Source: Streptomyces sp. D2-8 (GTDB lineage: Bacteria; Actinomycetota; Actinomycetes; Streptomycetales; Streptomycetaceae). Taken from it: a stretch of DNA of 64,000 bases. This document shows positions 44,389 through 53,141 of the stretch, one piece after another. Numbering within the stretch: the first letter of the stretch is position 1; each line of letters starts with the position of its first letter. The DNA lies in contig NZ_JAAHBP010000012.1 in NCBI RefSeq assembly GCF_023184515.1, positions 226,298 to 290,297 on the forward strand, given 5' to 3'. The translations under genes and the position numbers were made by a program. The notes under the pieces were generated by a model, which did no database searches, was not told where the DNA came from, and saw only the letters and a list, made by a program, of their open reading frames with translations.

Positions 44389-44748
44389 CTACGCTCCCCC
44401 CGACTTCGCCCCCGCCGCACCCCCACCGCCGGCTCTACCCCCGACCCCCCAGATCCTCCGCCACCGCCCCGCCCCCACAACCCCCCGCGCCCTCCGCTTG
44501 GGCACGCAATGCACGGGCAGCACGCTCAGCCCCCACCCCCCGGCCGCGACCGCCGCCTCCAGCACCCCTGCCTCAGGGACGGCCACCAGCCGCAGCACGG
44601 CCCACCACCACAGCGCCCCCAGCCCGAGCGCGGCCCCGCGCACCTCCCAGGGCCGGCTCCCCCAGTGCGCTATCCCCGCCATGGCCGCCACCTCCAGCCC
44701 GACGCTATGCGGCCACCCGGGTGCACGGACAGGGCGCACCACAGGCAC
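44389..44748 (-). CDS. Hypothetical hydrophobic protein
   Basis: A 119-residue frame with a plausible membrane stretch (AALGLGALWWWAVLRLVAV) and a Gly/Ala-rich basic tail. It lies between the SDR and dps genes, in a region otherwise empty. GTG 44748 is the first start. No domain is recognised; the Gly-rich C-terminus may mean a chance frame. The flanking 44241-44388 and 44749-44872 show no gene. Confidence 0.4.
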   Translation of the reverse strand: MPVVRPVRAPGWPHSVGLEVAAMAGIAHWGSRPWEVRGAALGLGALWWWAVLRLVAVPEAGVLEAAVAAGGWGLSVLPVHCVPKRRARGVVGAGRWRRIWGVGGRAGGGGAAGAKSGGA

Positions 44749-44872
44749 ACGAGCGCACCGCGCAGGCCACTCAGGCCGCGCACGCGCACCCGGCCCACGC
44801 CGCGCAGGTCTCCGCGCCGAGCGGTGGCGAAACTCCCGCCCGGCCCGTCACCCGCGCCCGCGCGCTCTTCCG

Positions 44873-45343
44873 TCACCCGTTCTCGGCCTGGAACATCCAG
44901 TGATGCTTCTCCAGGTCGGCCGTGATCCCGATGAAGATGTCCTGGCTCACCGGATCCGGCTCCCCGGTCGCCTCGACCCGCTCCCGCATCCGCGCGATCA
45001 CCGCACCCAGCGCTTCGACGAGCGCACCCACGGCGGTCGTGTCGTCGACCCATCCTTCGGGGGTGACCCCGATCCCGCTGCCGACGGCCACCGTCGCGGC
45101 ACGTCCGTCAGGAGAGATCCCCAGGGCCGCGGCGCGCTCGGCCACGGTGTCGGAGTACTTCCGTGCGGTGTCGACGACCTCGTCGAGCTGGAGATGGACG
45201 GAACGGAAGCGTTGGCCCACCACGTTCCAGTGAATCTGCTTCGCCACGAGGGCGAGATCCACTAGATCGACAAGGGCACCTTGCAGCGCCTCGGACACGG
45301 TCTTCAGGCTCGCGTCCGACAACGGGCTCTTCACGACGTACAT
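44873..45343 (-). CDS. dpsB: Dps-family DNA-binding ferritin
   Basis: A 156-residue four-helix-bundle protein. The intersubunit ferroxidase ligands are visible in HWNVVGQRFRSVHLQLDEVVD (His, His, Asp, Glu spacing). It would store iron and protect the nucleoid; Streptomyces have three Dps proteins, and this one sits at the dpsB position from memory. ATG 45343 has GGAGG five nt upstream. It lacks a long Lys-rich DNA-binding tail. Confidence 0.87.
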   Translation of the reverse strand: MYVVKSPLSDASLKTVSEALQGALVDLVDLALVAKQIHWNVVGQRFRSVHLQLDEVVDTARKYSDTVAERAAALGISPDGRAATVAVGSGIGVTPEGWVDDTTAVGALVEALGAVIARMRERVEATGEPDPVSQDIFIGITADLEKHHWMFQAENG

Positions 45344-45472
45344 CCGCACCTCCGAGGACTGCCCCCCGCCATCTCCTCAACGATGACCGCCACACGCCAC
45401 ACCGGCAAACGCACACACATCAGGCACGGCATGGTCTGAGACGGCATCGGTCGGCCCCCAGGCAAGCGAAAA

Positions 45473-45518
45473 CCCCGGGCGGCACCCTTCCGGATCTCCC
45501 GGAAAGGCCCGGCCGGGG
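45473..45518 (-). terminator. clgR terminator
   Basis: On the minus strand a compound GC hairpin (CCCCGGCCGGGC paired with GCCCGGGG, enclosing a TTCCGG/CCGGAA stem) is followed by TTTTCG, about 60 nt after the clgR stop. Confidence 0.5.
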
Positions 45519-45579
45519 CCTCACCACTTCTCAGCGCCTGTTCGGCACCACTCGTCTCATGCCACGCAGGCGCGAAGCC

Positions 45580-45960
45580 TCACGCGGCGACGACGTCCAC
45601 CGCTTCGGCAGGCGCCTTGATGGTCACCCGTTCCGGTGGCACACCGGTCACCGAAACGGAACCCAGCATCGGGCGAACCGGCGTGGGTACAGGCTCGCTG
45701 GGGGTGGCCGCAGCAGACTGGGCCAGCTCGGCGAGGGCGAGTTCGTCGCTCACTTCCCGCATGAGCTCGGACATCCGTACGTCCAACGCGTCGCAGATGG
45801 CGGAGAGCAGCTCGGAGGAAGCCTCCTTCTGCCCCCGCTCCACCTCGGAGAGATAGCCGAGTGAGACTCGGGCGGACGAGGAGACTTCGCGCAGAGTACG
45901 GCCCTGGCGCTGGCGCTGCCGACGCAGCACGTCACCCAGCAGGCGACGGAGCAGAATCAT
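45580..45960 (-). CDS. clgR: ClgR-type transcriptional activator of clp/lon genes
   Basis: A 126-residue Xre-family regulator: HTH at about 10-65 (LGDVLRRQRQRQGRTLREVS, GYLSEVERGQKEAS). The C-terminal linker ends EAVDVVAA. Its place after cinA, in the rimO-pgsA-cinA-clgR order, is the actinobacterial clgR site. ClgR activates Clp protease genes and is itself degraded by them; the C-terminal Ala-Ala fits a degradation tag. ATG 45960 has GAGGAGGGA upstream. Confidence 0.88.
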   Translation of the reverse strand: MILLRRLLGDVLRRQRQRQGRTLREVSSSARVSLGYLSEVERGQKEASSELLSAICDALDVRMSELMREVSDELALAELAQSAAATPSEPVPTPVRPMLGSVSVTGVPPERVTIKAPAEAVDVVAA

Positions 45961-46069
45961 CGGTGGCTCCCTCCTCGGACCGCGTAGCCGCATCCATTAC
46001 GCCCCACCGTACCGCCTTGCGCCGCGGCCGTGCGGGGAGCGATGTCGTGTTCACTCAGGGCTGCAAACA

Positions 46070-46615
46070 TCAAAACCCCCCGTTCCGTTCCGTATCCTGT
46101 GCCCGCTCATTCCCAGTCTGTTCGCCCGCAAGCTCCTTCAGGAGCACTGCGAGTACGCTCCGTACACTCTCTCTACGAATTTCCGCGCGGTCGCCGTTCA
46201 ACCGCAGAGCCTCCACTTTTCCGCCGCCGGCGGAACCGGAATCGGCTCCGGCGGGTCCGTCCACGGCGACGAAGACCGTGCCGACGGCTTGTCCGTCCTG
46301 CGGCTCGGGACCCGCGACACCGGTGGTGGCGATGCCCCAGTCGGTGCCGAGCGCCTTGCGTACGCCGGCCGCCATCTGGGCCGCGACCTGCGGATCCACC
46401 GCTCCGCGTGCCGCCAGCAGGGTGGCGTCGACGCCGAGCAGGCCGTGCTTCAGGTCGGTGGCGTAGGCGGTCACGGAACCCCGGAAGACCTTGGACGCCC
46501 CGGGAACGGACGTGATCTCCGCCGCAACGAGGCCACCGGTCAGCGACTCCGCGACGGCGAGCGTCTCACCCTTCACCGTGAGTAGTCGCACCACGTCGGT
46601 GGCCGTGGAACTCAC
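46070..46615 (-). CDS. cinA: CinA C-terminal-domain protein (NMN amidohydrolase type)
   Basis: A 181-residue CinA-C/PncC protein (LAVAESLTGGLVAAEITSVPG, GSVTAYATDLKHGLLGV, GIATTGVAGPEPQDGQAVGTV). The family deamidates nicotinamide mononucleotide for NAD salvage. The N-terminal MoaB-like domain of full CinA is absent, as in many bacteria. GTG 46615 overlaps the pgsA stop. Confidence 0.9.
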   Translation of the reverse strand: MSSTATDVVRLLTVKGETLAVAESLTGGLVAAEITSVPGASKVFRGSVTAYATDLKHGLLGVDATLLAARGAVDPQVAAQMAAGVRKALGTDWGIATTGVAGPEPQDGQAVGTVFVAVDGPAGADSGSAGGGKVEALRLNGDRAEIRRESVRSVLAVLLKELAGEQTGNERAQDTERNGGF

Positions 46616-47583
46616 GCTTCCTTCTCCTCCAACGCGGCCTTGCGCTCGGCGATTCCCTGCCTGCGCAGCACAATGGCTTGTTTCACATAGTCGAGCCCGG
46701 TCACCACGGTCAGCACGACCGCCGCGGCCATCACCCACCACCTCAGAGTGGCCAGCCACCCCGTCAGCGCCAGGACGTACATGCCCACGGCCACGCCTTG
46801 GGTGAGGGTCTTCAGCTTGCCTCCGCGGCTGGCGGGGATGACGCCATACCGGATGACCCAGAAACGCAGCAGGGTGACGCCGAGTTCCCGGCCGAGGATG
46901 ACGCCCGTCACCCACCAGGGCAGATCGCCGAGGGCGGAGAGACAGATCAGCGCCGTTCCCATGATCGCCTTGTCGGCGATGGGGTCGGCGATCTTCCCGA
47001 AGTCCGTGACCAGGTTGTACGTGCGCGCCAGGTGACCGTCGAACAGGTCGGTGATCATGGCGATGGCGAAGGCGGCCCAGGCGAGGGACCGCCACGCCGG
47101 GTCGTGTCCGCCGTCGGCGAGCATCAGCACGACGAAGGCCGGTACGAGGACCAGCCGGAGCATGGTCAGGAGGTTGGCGATGTTCCAGACACTGGCCTGG
47201 TTGACGGCCGCGGCGGCCAGCTTCCCGCCCCGCGCGGGCTTCCCGTCCCCCTGGTCGCCGACGCCGGCGCTCTCCGCATCCGCACCCGCACCCGCGACAA
47301 CCCCGGCACCATCCGCGGCGGGCGCCGAACCATGACCCGTGACGATTGCCGGACCATGTACCTCACCGGGCCCGGCACCCTGTCCCGCACCGGTAGCCCC
47401 GCTCTGATCCGCGTGGGACGCCGCAGCGCGCCCCGCACCGGACGCCCCTCCCTCGGCCGACCGCGCGGCCGCACGCCCCACCGCCGCCCCGGGAACCTTC
47501 TCCGAGGCCGCGGCGGCAGCACCGGCCGCTGCCCTCCTCGCGCCGGAGGAGCCTTCCGCCGCGGATGCCGGGACACCGGTCAT
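46612..47583 (-). CDS. pgsA: CDP-diacylglycerol-glycerol-3-phosphate phosphatidyltransferase, long N-terminal extension
   Basis: A 323-residue protein. The membrane part (about 130-323) carries the CDP-alcohol transferase motif D-x2-DG-x2-AR-x8-G-x3-D-x3-D (DLFDGHLARTYN to FGKIADPIADKA). It makes phosphatidylglycerol-phosphate. The first 125 residues are an Ala/Gly-rich extension without cysteine or hydrophobic runs, not needed for the fold. ATG 47583 overlaps the rimO stop (ATGA). Confidence 0.9.
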   Translation of the reverse strand: MTGVPASAAEGSSGARRAAAGAAAAASEKVPGAAVGRAAARSAEGGASGAGRAAASHADQSGATGAGQGAGPGEVHGPAIVTGHGSAPAADGAGVVAGAGADAESAGVGDQGDGKPARGGKLAAAAVNQASVWNIANLLTMLRLVLVPAFVVLMLADGGHDPAWRSLAWAAFAIAMITDLFDGHLARTYNLVTDFGKIADPIADKAIMGTALICLSALGDLPWWVTGVILGRELGVTLLRFWVIRYGVIPASRGGKLKTLTQGVAVGMYVLALTGWLATLRWWVMAAAVVLTVVTGLDYVKQAIVLRRQGIAERKAALEEKEA

Positions 47584-49058
47584 CTGCCCGCCTCCTCACT
47601 CCACGCAGGCGACGTGAGCGAGCCCTGCAGCGGCTCGGCCACCAGGTCGACACCCTCCGTACCGACCACCTTCGCCTCGACCATACGGCCGGTGCGCAGA
47701 CCCGCGCCGCTTGTGAGCAGCACCTGGCCGTCCGTCTCGGGCGCCTGGTGCTCCGCACGGCCGTAGACGCCGTCCTCGTCGACGGACTCGACGAGGACCC
47801 GCACGGTCTGGCCGACGCGGTCCTCGGCTCGCTGTGAGACGAGTTCCTCGGCCAGTCGCGAGATGTGCGCCAGCCGCTCGGCGACGACGTCCTCGTCGAG
47901 CTTGTCGTCGTAGGTCGCCGCTTCGGTGCCCTCCTCGTCGGAGTAGCCGAAGACGCCGATGGCGTCCAGCCGCGCGCCGTTCAGGAACCGCTCCAGCTCG
48001 GCGAGGTCGGCCTCGCTCTCGCCGGGGAAGCCGACGATGAAGTTGGAGCGCACACCCGCCTCGGGCGCCTTGCCGCGGATGGTGTCGAGCAGCTCCAGGA
48101 ACCGGTCGGTGTCGCCGAAGCGGCGCATCGCGCGGAGCACGCCGGGCGCGGAGTGCTGGAAGGACAGGTCGAAGTAGGGCGCGATCTTCGGGGTCGAGGT
48201 CAGCACGTCGATGAGGCCGGGCCGCATCTCGGCCGGCTGGAGGTAGCTGACGCGGACGCGCTCGATGCCGTCGACTTCGGCGAGCTCGGGCAGCAGCGAC
48301 TCCAGCAGTCGGATGTCGCCGAGGTCCTTGCCGTAGGAGGTGTTGTTCTCGGAGACCAGCATGATCTCCTTCACGCCCTGCTCGGCCAGCCACCGCGTCT
48401 CGTTCAGCACGTCGCTCGGGCGGCGGGAGATGAAGGAGCCGCGGAAGGAGGGGATGGCGCAGAAGGAGCAGCGGCGGTCGCAGCCGGAGGCGAGCTTCAC
48501 GGAGGCGACCGGGGAGCCGTCCAGACGGCGGCGCAGGGGTGCGCGCGGACCGGAGGCCGGAGCGAGGCCCTCCGGAAGGTCGGCCGGGGCGTGCCCGGGC
48601 AGTGCGACCTCGGCGGCCGACTCCTGGCGCTCCGCCGGGCTGATCGGCAGCAGCTTGCGCCGGTCGCGCGGGGTGTGTGAGGCGTGGATGCCGCCGTTGA
48701 GGATGGTCTGGAGGCGGTCGGAGATGTCCGAGTAGTCGTCGAATCCGAGCACGCCGTCGGCCTCGGGCAGTGCTTCGGCGAGTTCCTTGCCGTACCGCTC
48801 GGCCATGCAGCCCACCGCCACGACGGCCTGGGTTCTGCCGTGCCCCTTGAGGTCGTTGGCTTCGAGGAGGGCGTCGACGGAGTCCTTCTTGGCGGCTTCG
48901 ACGAAGCCACAGGTGTTCACGACGGCGACGTCCGCGTCCTCGGCGTCCTCCACGAGCGCCCAGCCGTCCGCCTCCAAACGGCCTGCGAGCTCCTCCGAGT
49001 CCACCTCGTTACGGGCGCAGCCAAGGGTGACCAGTGCGACGGTACGGCGTTCAGGCAT
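47580..49058 (-). CDS. rimO: Ribosomal protein uS12 methylthiotransferase
   Basis: A 492-residue radical-SAM methylthiotransferase modifying Asp of S12. The UPF0004 domain has TLGCARNEVDSE with cluster cysteines. The radical-SAM triad is CDRRCSFC (about 192). The TRAM domain is at about 415-480. An insertion of about 35 residues before the triad (GHAPADLPEGLAP) is variable. ATG 49058 has no ribosome site but follows TAGTCT by 7 nt. Confidence 0.93.
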   Translation of the reverse strand: MPERRTVALVTLGCARNEVDSEELAGRLEADGWALVEDAEDADVAVVNTCGFVEAAKKDSVDALLEANDLKGHGRTQAVVAVGCMAERYGKELAEALPEADGVLGFDDYSDISDRLQTILNGGIHASHTPRDRRKLLPISPAERQESAAEVALPGHAPADLPEGLAPASGPRAPLRRRLDGSPVASVKLASGCDRRCSFCAIPSFRGSFISRRPSDVLNETRWLAEQGVKEIMLVSENNTSYGKDLGDIRLLESLLPELAEVDGIERVRVSYLQPAEMRPGLIDVLTSTPKIAPYFDLSFQHSAPGVLRAMRRFGDTDRFLELLDTIRGKAPEAGVRSNFIVGFPGESEADLAELERFLNGARLDAIGVFGYSDEEGTEAATYDDKLDEDVVAERLAHISRLAEELVSQRAEDRVGQTVRVLVESVDEDGVYGRAEHQAPETDGQVLLTSGAGLRTGRMVEAKVVGTEGVDLVAEPLQGSLTSPAWSEEAGR

Positions 49059-49065
49059 GGGCTCA

Positions 49066-49071
49066 AGACTA
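49066..49071 (-). promoter_or_regulatory. Putative -10 box, leaderless rimO transcript
   Basis: TAGTCT on the minus strand ends 7 nt before ATG 49058. Confidence 0.5.
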
Positions 49072-49151
49072 CTTCGTCCCGCTGACACCCCACGTCGACG
49101 GGGTTGACCGTTTCCCGGCCAACCCCGTATCAACTGGACCTTTCGGACCGG

Positions 49152-49997
49152 TCACCCGGCCTCGGGGTCGCCCTTCGTGTACGTCAGGCGTTCGACGGAT
49201 CCCGGCTGGAAGTTCTCCTCGATCTTCTTGCCGTTGACGAAGAGGTCGATCGCGCCGGCGTCTCCGATGACGAGCTGGACCTTCGAGCTGTCCTGGAAGG
49301 TCTTGGTGTCGCCCTGCTTGAGGAGGCCGTCGAAGATCATCCGACCGTTGTGGTCCTTTGCCGCGATCCAGCTCTCGTCGTCGACGGCACTGACCCGGAC
49401 GGTCACCTTGTCCTGCGGGACGGCCGCGATGGCGCTGTCGGACGGCTCGGGCTCGGGGGCGGCGGGCTTCTTGGTCTTGGTGGTCGGGGAGGCGGAGTCG
49501 CTGGGCGTGGAGCCCTCGGCCACGTTCGCCTCGTTGCCGCTGTCGTCGCCCTGGAACATCGTGAAGCCGACAAAACCGATCACCACGACGATCGCGGCGA
49601 CCATGGCCGCGGTCCAGTTGGGACCCCGCCGCTCCGGACGAATACGTTCCGCCTCGAAGAGGGGGGCGGCCGGGGTCGGTGCCGGACGCCCGCCGTGTTC
49701 GTCGCCGTACTGGGCGATCAGCGGCTCGGGATCGAGGTGGACGGCCTTAGCCAGGGTCCTGATGTGCCCACGGGCGTAGACGTCCCCACCGCAGGGGGTG
49801 AAGTCGTCCACCTCGATCGCGTGCACGATGTTCATGCGGACCCGGGTGGCGCTACTGACGTCGTCGACGGTCAGCCCGGCGGCGATACGAGCCTGCTGCA
49901 GGGCACGGCCGATGGAGGGGCGGTCTTCCTCGCGGTCGGGTTCGACGTGCTCGTTTTCGAACGGACGCTCGTCTTCAGGGGAGTTGCCGATGGACAC
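49152..49997 (-). CDS. RodZ-like helix-turn-helix membrane protein (DUF4115)
   Basis: A 281-residue protein: an Xre/HTH_25 domain (about 28-95; IGRALQQARIAAGLTVDDVS), one membrane segment (WTAAMVAAIVVVIGFVGFTMF, about 125-147), a Ser/Pro/Thr linker, and a C-terminal DUF4115 domain (about 195-270). The layout matches RodZ, which links MreB to the cell-wall machinery. GTG 49997 has AAAGG upstream. It is next to rimO and ftsK. Confidence 0.88.
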   Translation of the reverse strand: MSIGNSPEDERPFENEHVEPDREEDRPSIGRALQQARIAAGLTVDDVSSATRVRMNIVHAIEVDDFTPCGGDVYARGHIRTLAKAVHLDPEPLIAQYGDEHGGRPAPTPAAPLFEAERIRPERRGPNWTAAMVAAIVVVIGFVGFTMFQGDDSGNEANVAEGSTPSDSASPTTKTKKPAAPEPEPSDSAIAAVPQDKVTVRVSAVDDESWIAAKDHNGRMIFDGLLKQGDTKTFQDSSKVQLVIGDAGAIDLFVNGKKIEENFQPGSVERLTYTKGDPEAG

Positions 49998-50092
49998 GGG
50001 GGCGCCTTTCGAGCGTGTAGCCGCCTGTGCTGGAAGTTCAGTCTAGGGGGGTACCAAAAGGTTGGGGCAACCGGGCGGTGTCACTTTGTACG

Positions 50093-50120
50093 CCATCGGA
50101 ATGGCCCGACATTCCGATGG
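50093..50120. terminator. Perfect 11-bp inverted repeat downstream of ftsK
   Basis: CCATCGGAATG (50093-50103) with CATTCCGATGG (50110-50120), 6-nt loop, in the 263-nt gap between ftsK and the RodZ-like gene. It is unusually AT-containing for a terminator here, and may be an operator. Confidence 0.5.
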
Positions 50121-50260
50121 TGGGGTCGCGGCTTGTCGCTTCCCTCAACTTGACGTACGACGAAGGGAAACGGTTGCTCGATGATCCCTTACGGGTGAGT
50201 CACGATCCGGACACTCGATTGCCGTAACGCCCCGTGAGGCGATCACCGCGTCCCGTTTCC

Positions 50261-53014
50261 CTACCCTTCAGACTCCCCCCGGATCAGGGCGAGCACGCCA
50301 TCCAGCTCATCAGGCTTCACAAGAACGTCACGAGCCTTCGAACCCTCGCTCGGTCCGACGATGTTCCGGGACTCCATCAGGTCCATCAGCCGGCCGGCCT
50401 TGGCGAAGCCGACGCGCAGCTTGCGCTGGAGCATGGACGTCGACCCGAACTGCGTGGAGACGACCAGCTCGGCGGCCTGGCACAGCAGGTCGAGGTCGTC
50501 GCCGATGTCCTCGTCGATCTCCTTCTTCTGCTTGGTGCCCACGACGACGTCGTCCCGGAAGACCGGCGTCATCTGGTCCTTGCAGTGCCGGACGACGCCC
50601 GCGATCTCCTCCTCGGTGACGAACGCGCCCTGCATACGGGTGGGCTTGTTGGCCCCCATGGGCAGGAACAGCCCGTCGCCCTTGCCGATGAGCTTCTCGG
50701 CGCCGGGCTGGTCGAGGATGACGCGCGAGTCGGCCAGCGAGGACGTGGCGAACGCCAGCCGCGACGGGACGTTCGCCTTGATCAGACCGGTGACGACGTC
50801 CACCGACGGCCGCTGCGTGGCGAGCACCAGGTGGATGCCGGCCGCACGCGCGAGCTGTGTGATGCGCACGATCGCGTCCTCGACGTCCCGCGGCGCGACC
50901 ATCATCAGGTCGGCGAGCTCGTCGACGATGACCAGGAGGTACGGGTAGGGCTGGAGCTCGCGCTCGCTGCCCTCGGGCGGCTTGACCTTCCCCTCGCGCA
51001 CCGCGCGGTTGAAGTCGTCGATGTGCCGGTAGCCGTACGCCGCCAGGTCGTCGTAGCGCAGGTCCATTTCCCGTACGACCCACTGGAGCGCCTCGGCGGC
51101 CCGCTTGGGGTTGGTGATGATCGGCGTGATCAGGTGCGGGATGCCCTCGTAGGCGGTCAGCTCGACGCGCTTGGGGTCGACCAGGATCATCCGGACGTCC
51201 TCGGGGGTCGCCCGCATCATGACCGAGGTGATCAGACAGTTGATGCAGGACGACTTGCCGGAGCCGGTGGCGCCGGCGACCAGCATGTGCGGCATCTTCG
51301 CCAGCGAGTGCATGACGTAGCCGCCCTCGACGTCCTTGCCGAAGGCGACCAGCATCGGGTCGTCGTCCTCGGCGGACTCCGCCAGACGGAGTACGTCTCC
51401 GAGGTTGACCATCTCCCGGTCGGTGTTGGGGATCTCGATGCCGACCGCGGACTTGCCCGGGATCGGGCTGATGATCCGCACGTCCGGGCTGGCGACGGCG
51501 TAGGCGATGTTCTTGGTCAGCGCCGTGATCCGCTCGACCTTCACGGCCGGGCCGAGCTCGACCTCGTAGCGCGTGACCGTCGGCCCGCGGGTGAAGCCGG
51601 TGACACTGGCGTCCACCTTGAACTCGGTGAAGACCGTCGTCAGCGACTCGACGATGAGGTCGTTGGCGGCGCTGCGGGCCTTGCCGGGGCCGCCGCGCTC
51701 CAGCAGGTCCAGCGACGGCAGGGAGTACGTGATGTCCCCGGAGAGCTGGAGCTGCTCCGCGCGCGGGGGCAGGTCGCGGGGTTCGGAGGGCGGGGCCTTG
51801 GTGAGGTCGCGGACACCCGCCTTCGGCTTCTGCGGCTCGGGCTCGTCCTGCCCGGTCTTGTCCTGCTTGCGCTTGTCCTGCTGGGGCCGGGCGGCCGGGA
51901 CGGGCGTCGGCGTGGTCGCCTCCTGGTCCCCCACCCGTACGCCCTGGGTGAGGTCGGCGACGATCGGCGAGGGCGGCATGCCGTGCAGCACGGCGCCGTC
52001 GAGCGCGGCGGCCGCCGCCGCGGCGACGTCCACGGCGTCCCTGGGCCGGTCCATGTCGGGCTGCGGCACCGCCGAGCGCCGGGGACGGCCACGGCGCCGC
52101 GTGAGCGCCTCCTGCTCGGCACTGTCCGGGTCGTACGCCCCGGGCGCCGGCGCGCGCCTGCCGCGCGGTCGCGCGGGCAGCGCCTCGCGCCACTGCTCGT
52201 CGTAGCGCTCGTCGTCGTCGGCGAAACCGAACTCGTCCTCGGCCGGGTCGCGGACGATCCCGAGCCGCACCCCGAGCAGCCGCAGCCGCTGCGGAATGGC
52301 GTTGACCGGGGTGGCCGTGACGACCAGCAGCCCGAAGACCGTCAGCAGCACCAGCAGCGGTACGGCGAGCACGTCGCCCATGGCGTACGACAGCGGGGTC
52401 GCCATGGCCCAGCCGATGAGGCCGCCGGCGTCCCTTATCGCCTGCATGCCGGCGTCGCGGGCGGGCGAGCCGCACGCGATGTGGACCTGGCCGAGCACGC
52501 CGATGACGAGCGCGGACAGGCCGATGACGATGCGTCCGTTGGCCTCGGGCTTCTCCGGGTGGCGGATGAACCGCACGGCGATGACGGCGAGCAGTATGGG
52601 CACGAGCAGGTCGAGCCGGCCGAAGGCCCCGGTCACCAGGATCTCGACGAGGTCGCCCACGGGGCCCTTGAGATCGGCCCAGGTGCCCGCGGCGACGATC
52701 AGCGCGATGCCGAGCAGCAGCAGGGCGACACCGTCCTTGCGATGGGCCGGGTCGAGGTTCTTGGCGCCCTGCCCTATGCCGCGGAACACGGCGCCGACGG
52801 CGTGCGCCACGCCGAGCCACACGGCGCGCACGAGCCGGTAGATGCCACCGGTGGGGCTGGGGGCCGGTTTGGGCGCGACCTTCTTGGCCGCGGCCTTCCT
52901 GGCGGGCGCCTTCTTCGCGGGAGCCTTCTTGGCGGCGGCCTTCTTCGCCGGAGCCTTCGCGGCCGCCTTCTTCGCGGGCGGCGGCTTCTTGGCTGCGGAG
53001 GGACGTGAGGCCAT
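50261..53014 (-). CDS. ftsK: DNA translocase FtsK
   Basis: A 917-residue protein. An N-terminal Lys/Ala/Pro repeat (AAKKAPAKKAP; residues about 5-50) is followed by four membrane segments (about 90-245), a disordered linker (about 260-430), the motor domain with Walker A GATGSGKSS (about 578) and Walker B LLVIVDELADLMM, and a gamma DNA-reading winged helix (about 850-910). It clears chromosomes from closing septa at sporulation. ATG 53014 follows TAACCT by 7 nt, suggesting a leaderless transcript. The Lys/Ala tail resembles histone-H1-type DNA binding. Confidence 0.95.
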   Translation of the reverse strand: MASRPSAAKKPPPAKKAAAKAPAKKAAAKKAPAKKAPARKAAAKKVAPKPAPSPTGGIYRLVRAVWLGVAHAVGAVFRGIGQGAKNLDPAHRKDGVALLLLGIALIVAAGTWADLKGPVGDLVEILVTGAFGRLDLLVPILLAVIAVRFIRHPEKPEANGRIVIGLSALVIGVLGQVHIACGSPARDAGMQAIRDAGGLIGWAMATPLSYAMGDVLAVPLLVLLTVFGLLVVTATPVNAIPQRLRLLGVRLGIVRDPAEDEFGFADDDERYDEQWREALPARPRGRRAPAPGAYDPDSAEQEALTRRRGRPRRSAVPQPDMDRPRDAVDVAAAAAAALDGAVLHGMPPSPIVADLTQGVRVGDQEATTPTPVPAARPQQDKRKQDKTGQDEPEPQKPKAGVRDLTKAPPSEPRDLPPRAEQLQLSGDITYSLPSLDLLERGGPGKARSAANDLIVESLTTVFTEFKVDASVTGFTRGPTVTRYEVELGPAVKVERITALTKNIAYAVASPDVRIISPIPGKSAVGIEIPNTDREMVNLGDVLRLAESAEDDDPMLVAFGKDVEGGYVMHSLAKMPHMLVAGATGSGKSSCINCLITSVMMRATPEDVRMILVDPKRVELTAYEGIPHLITPIITNPKRAAEALQWVVREMDLRYDDLAAYGYRHIDDFNRAVREGKVKPPEGSERELQPYPYLLVIVDELADLMMVAPRDVEDAIVRITQLARAAGIHLVLATQRPSVDVVTGLIKANVPSRLAFATSSLADSRVILDQPGAEKLIGKGDGLFLPMGANKPTRMQGAFVTEEEIAGVVRHCKDQMTPVFRDDVVVGTKQKKEIDEDIGDDLDLLCQAAELVVSTQFGSTSMLQRKLRVGFAKAGRLMDLMESRNIVGPSEGSKARDVLVKPDELDGVLALIRGESEG

Positions 53015-53021
53015 GGGTGTG

Positions 53022-53027
53022 AGGTTA
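53022..53027 (-). promoter_or_regulatory. Putative -10 box, leaderless ftsK transcript
   Basis: TAACCT on the minus strand ends 7 nt before ATG 53014; no ribosome site is seen. Confidence 0.5.
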
Positions 53028-53141
53028 CCGGTGGAGACGACAGGGGACACGCGTGTCTACTGCTTCACCCGTTCGTGTCGCTCCGGGAGAGGCACGAAAT
53101 TGACGCGCGGTCACGGGCGGACAATCCCGCCTGCGTGCACG

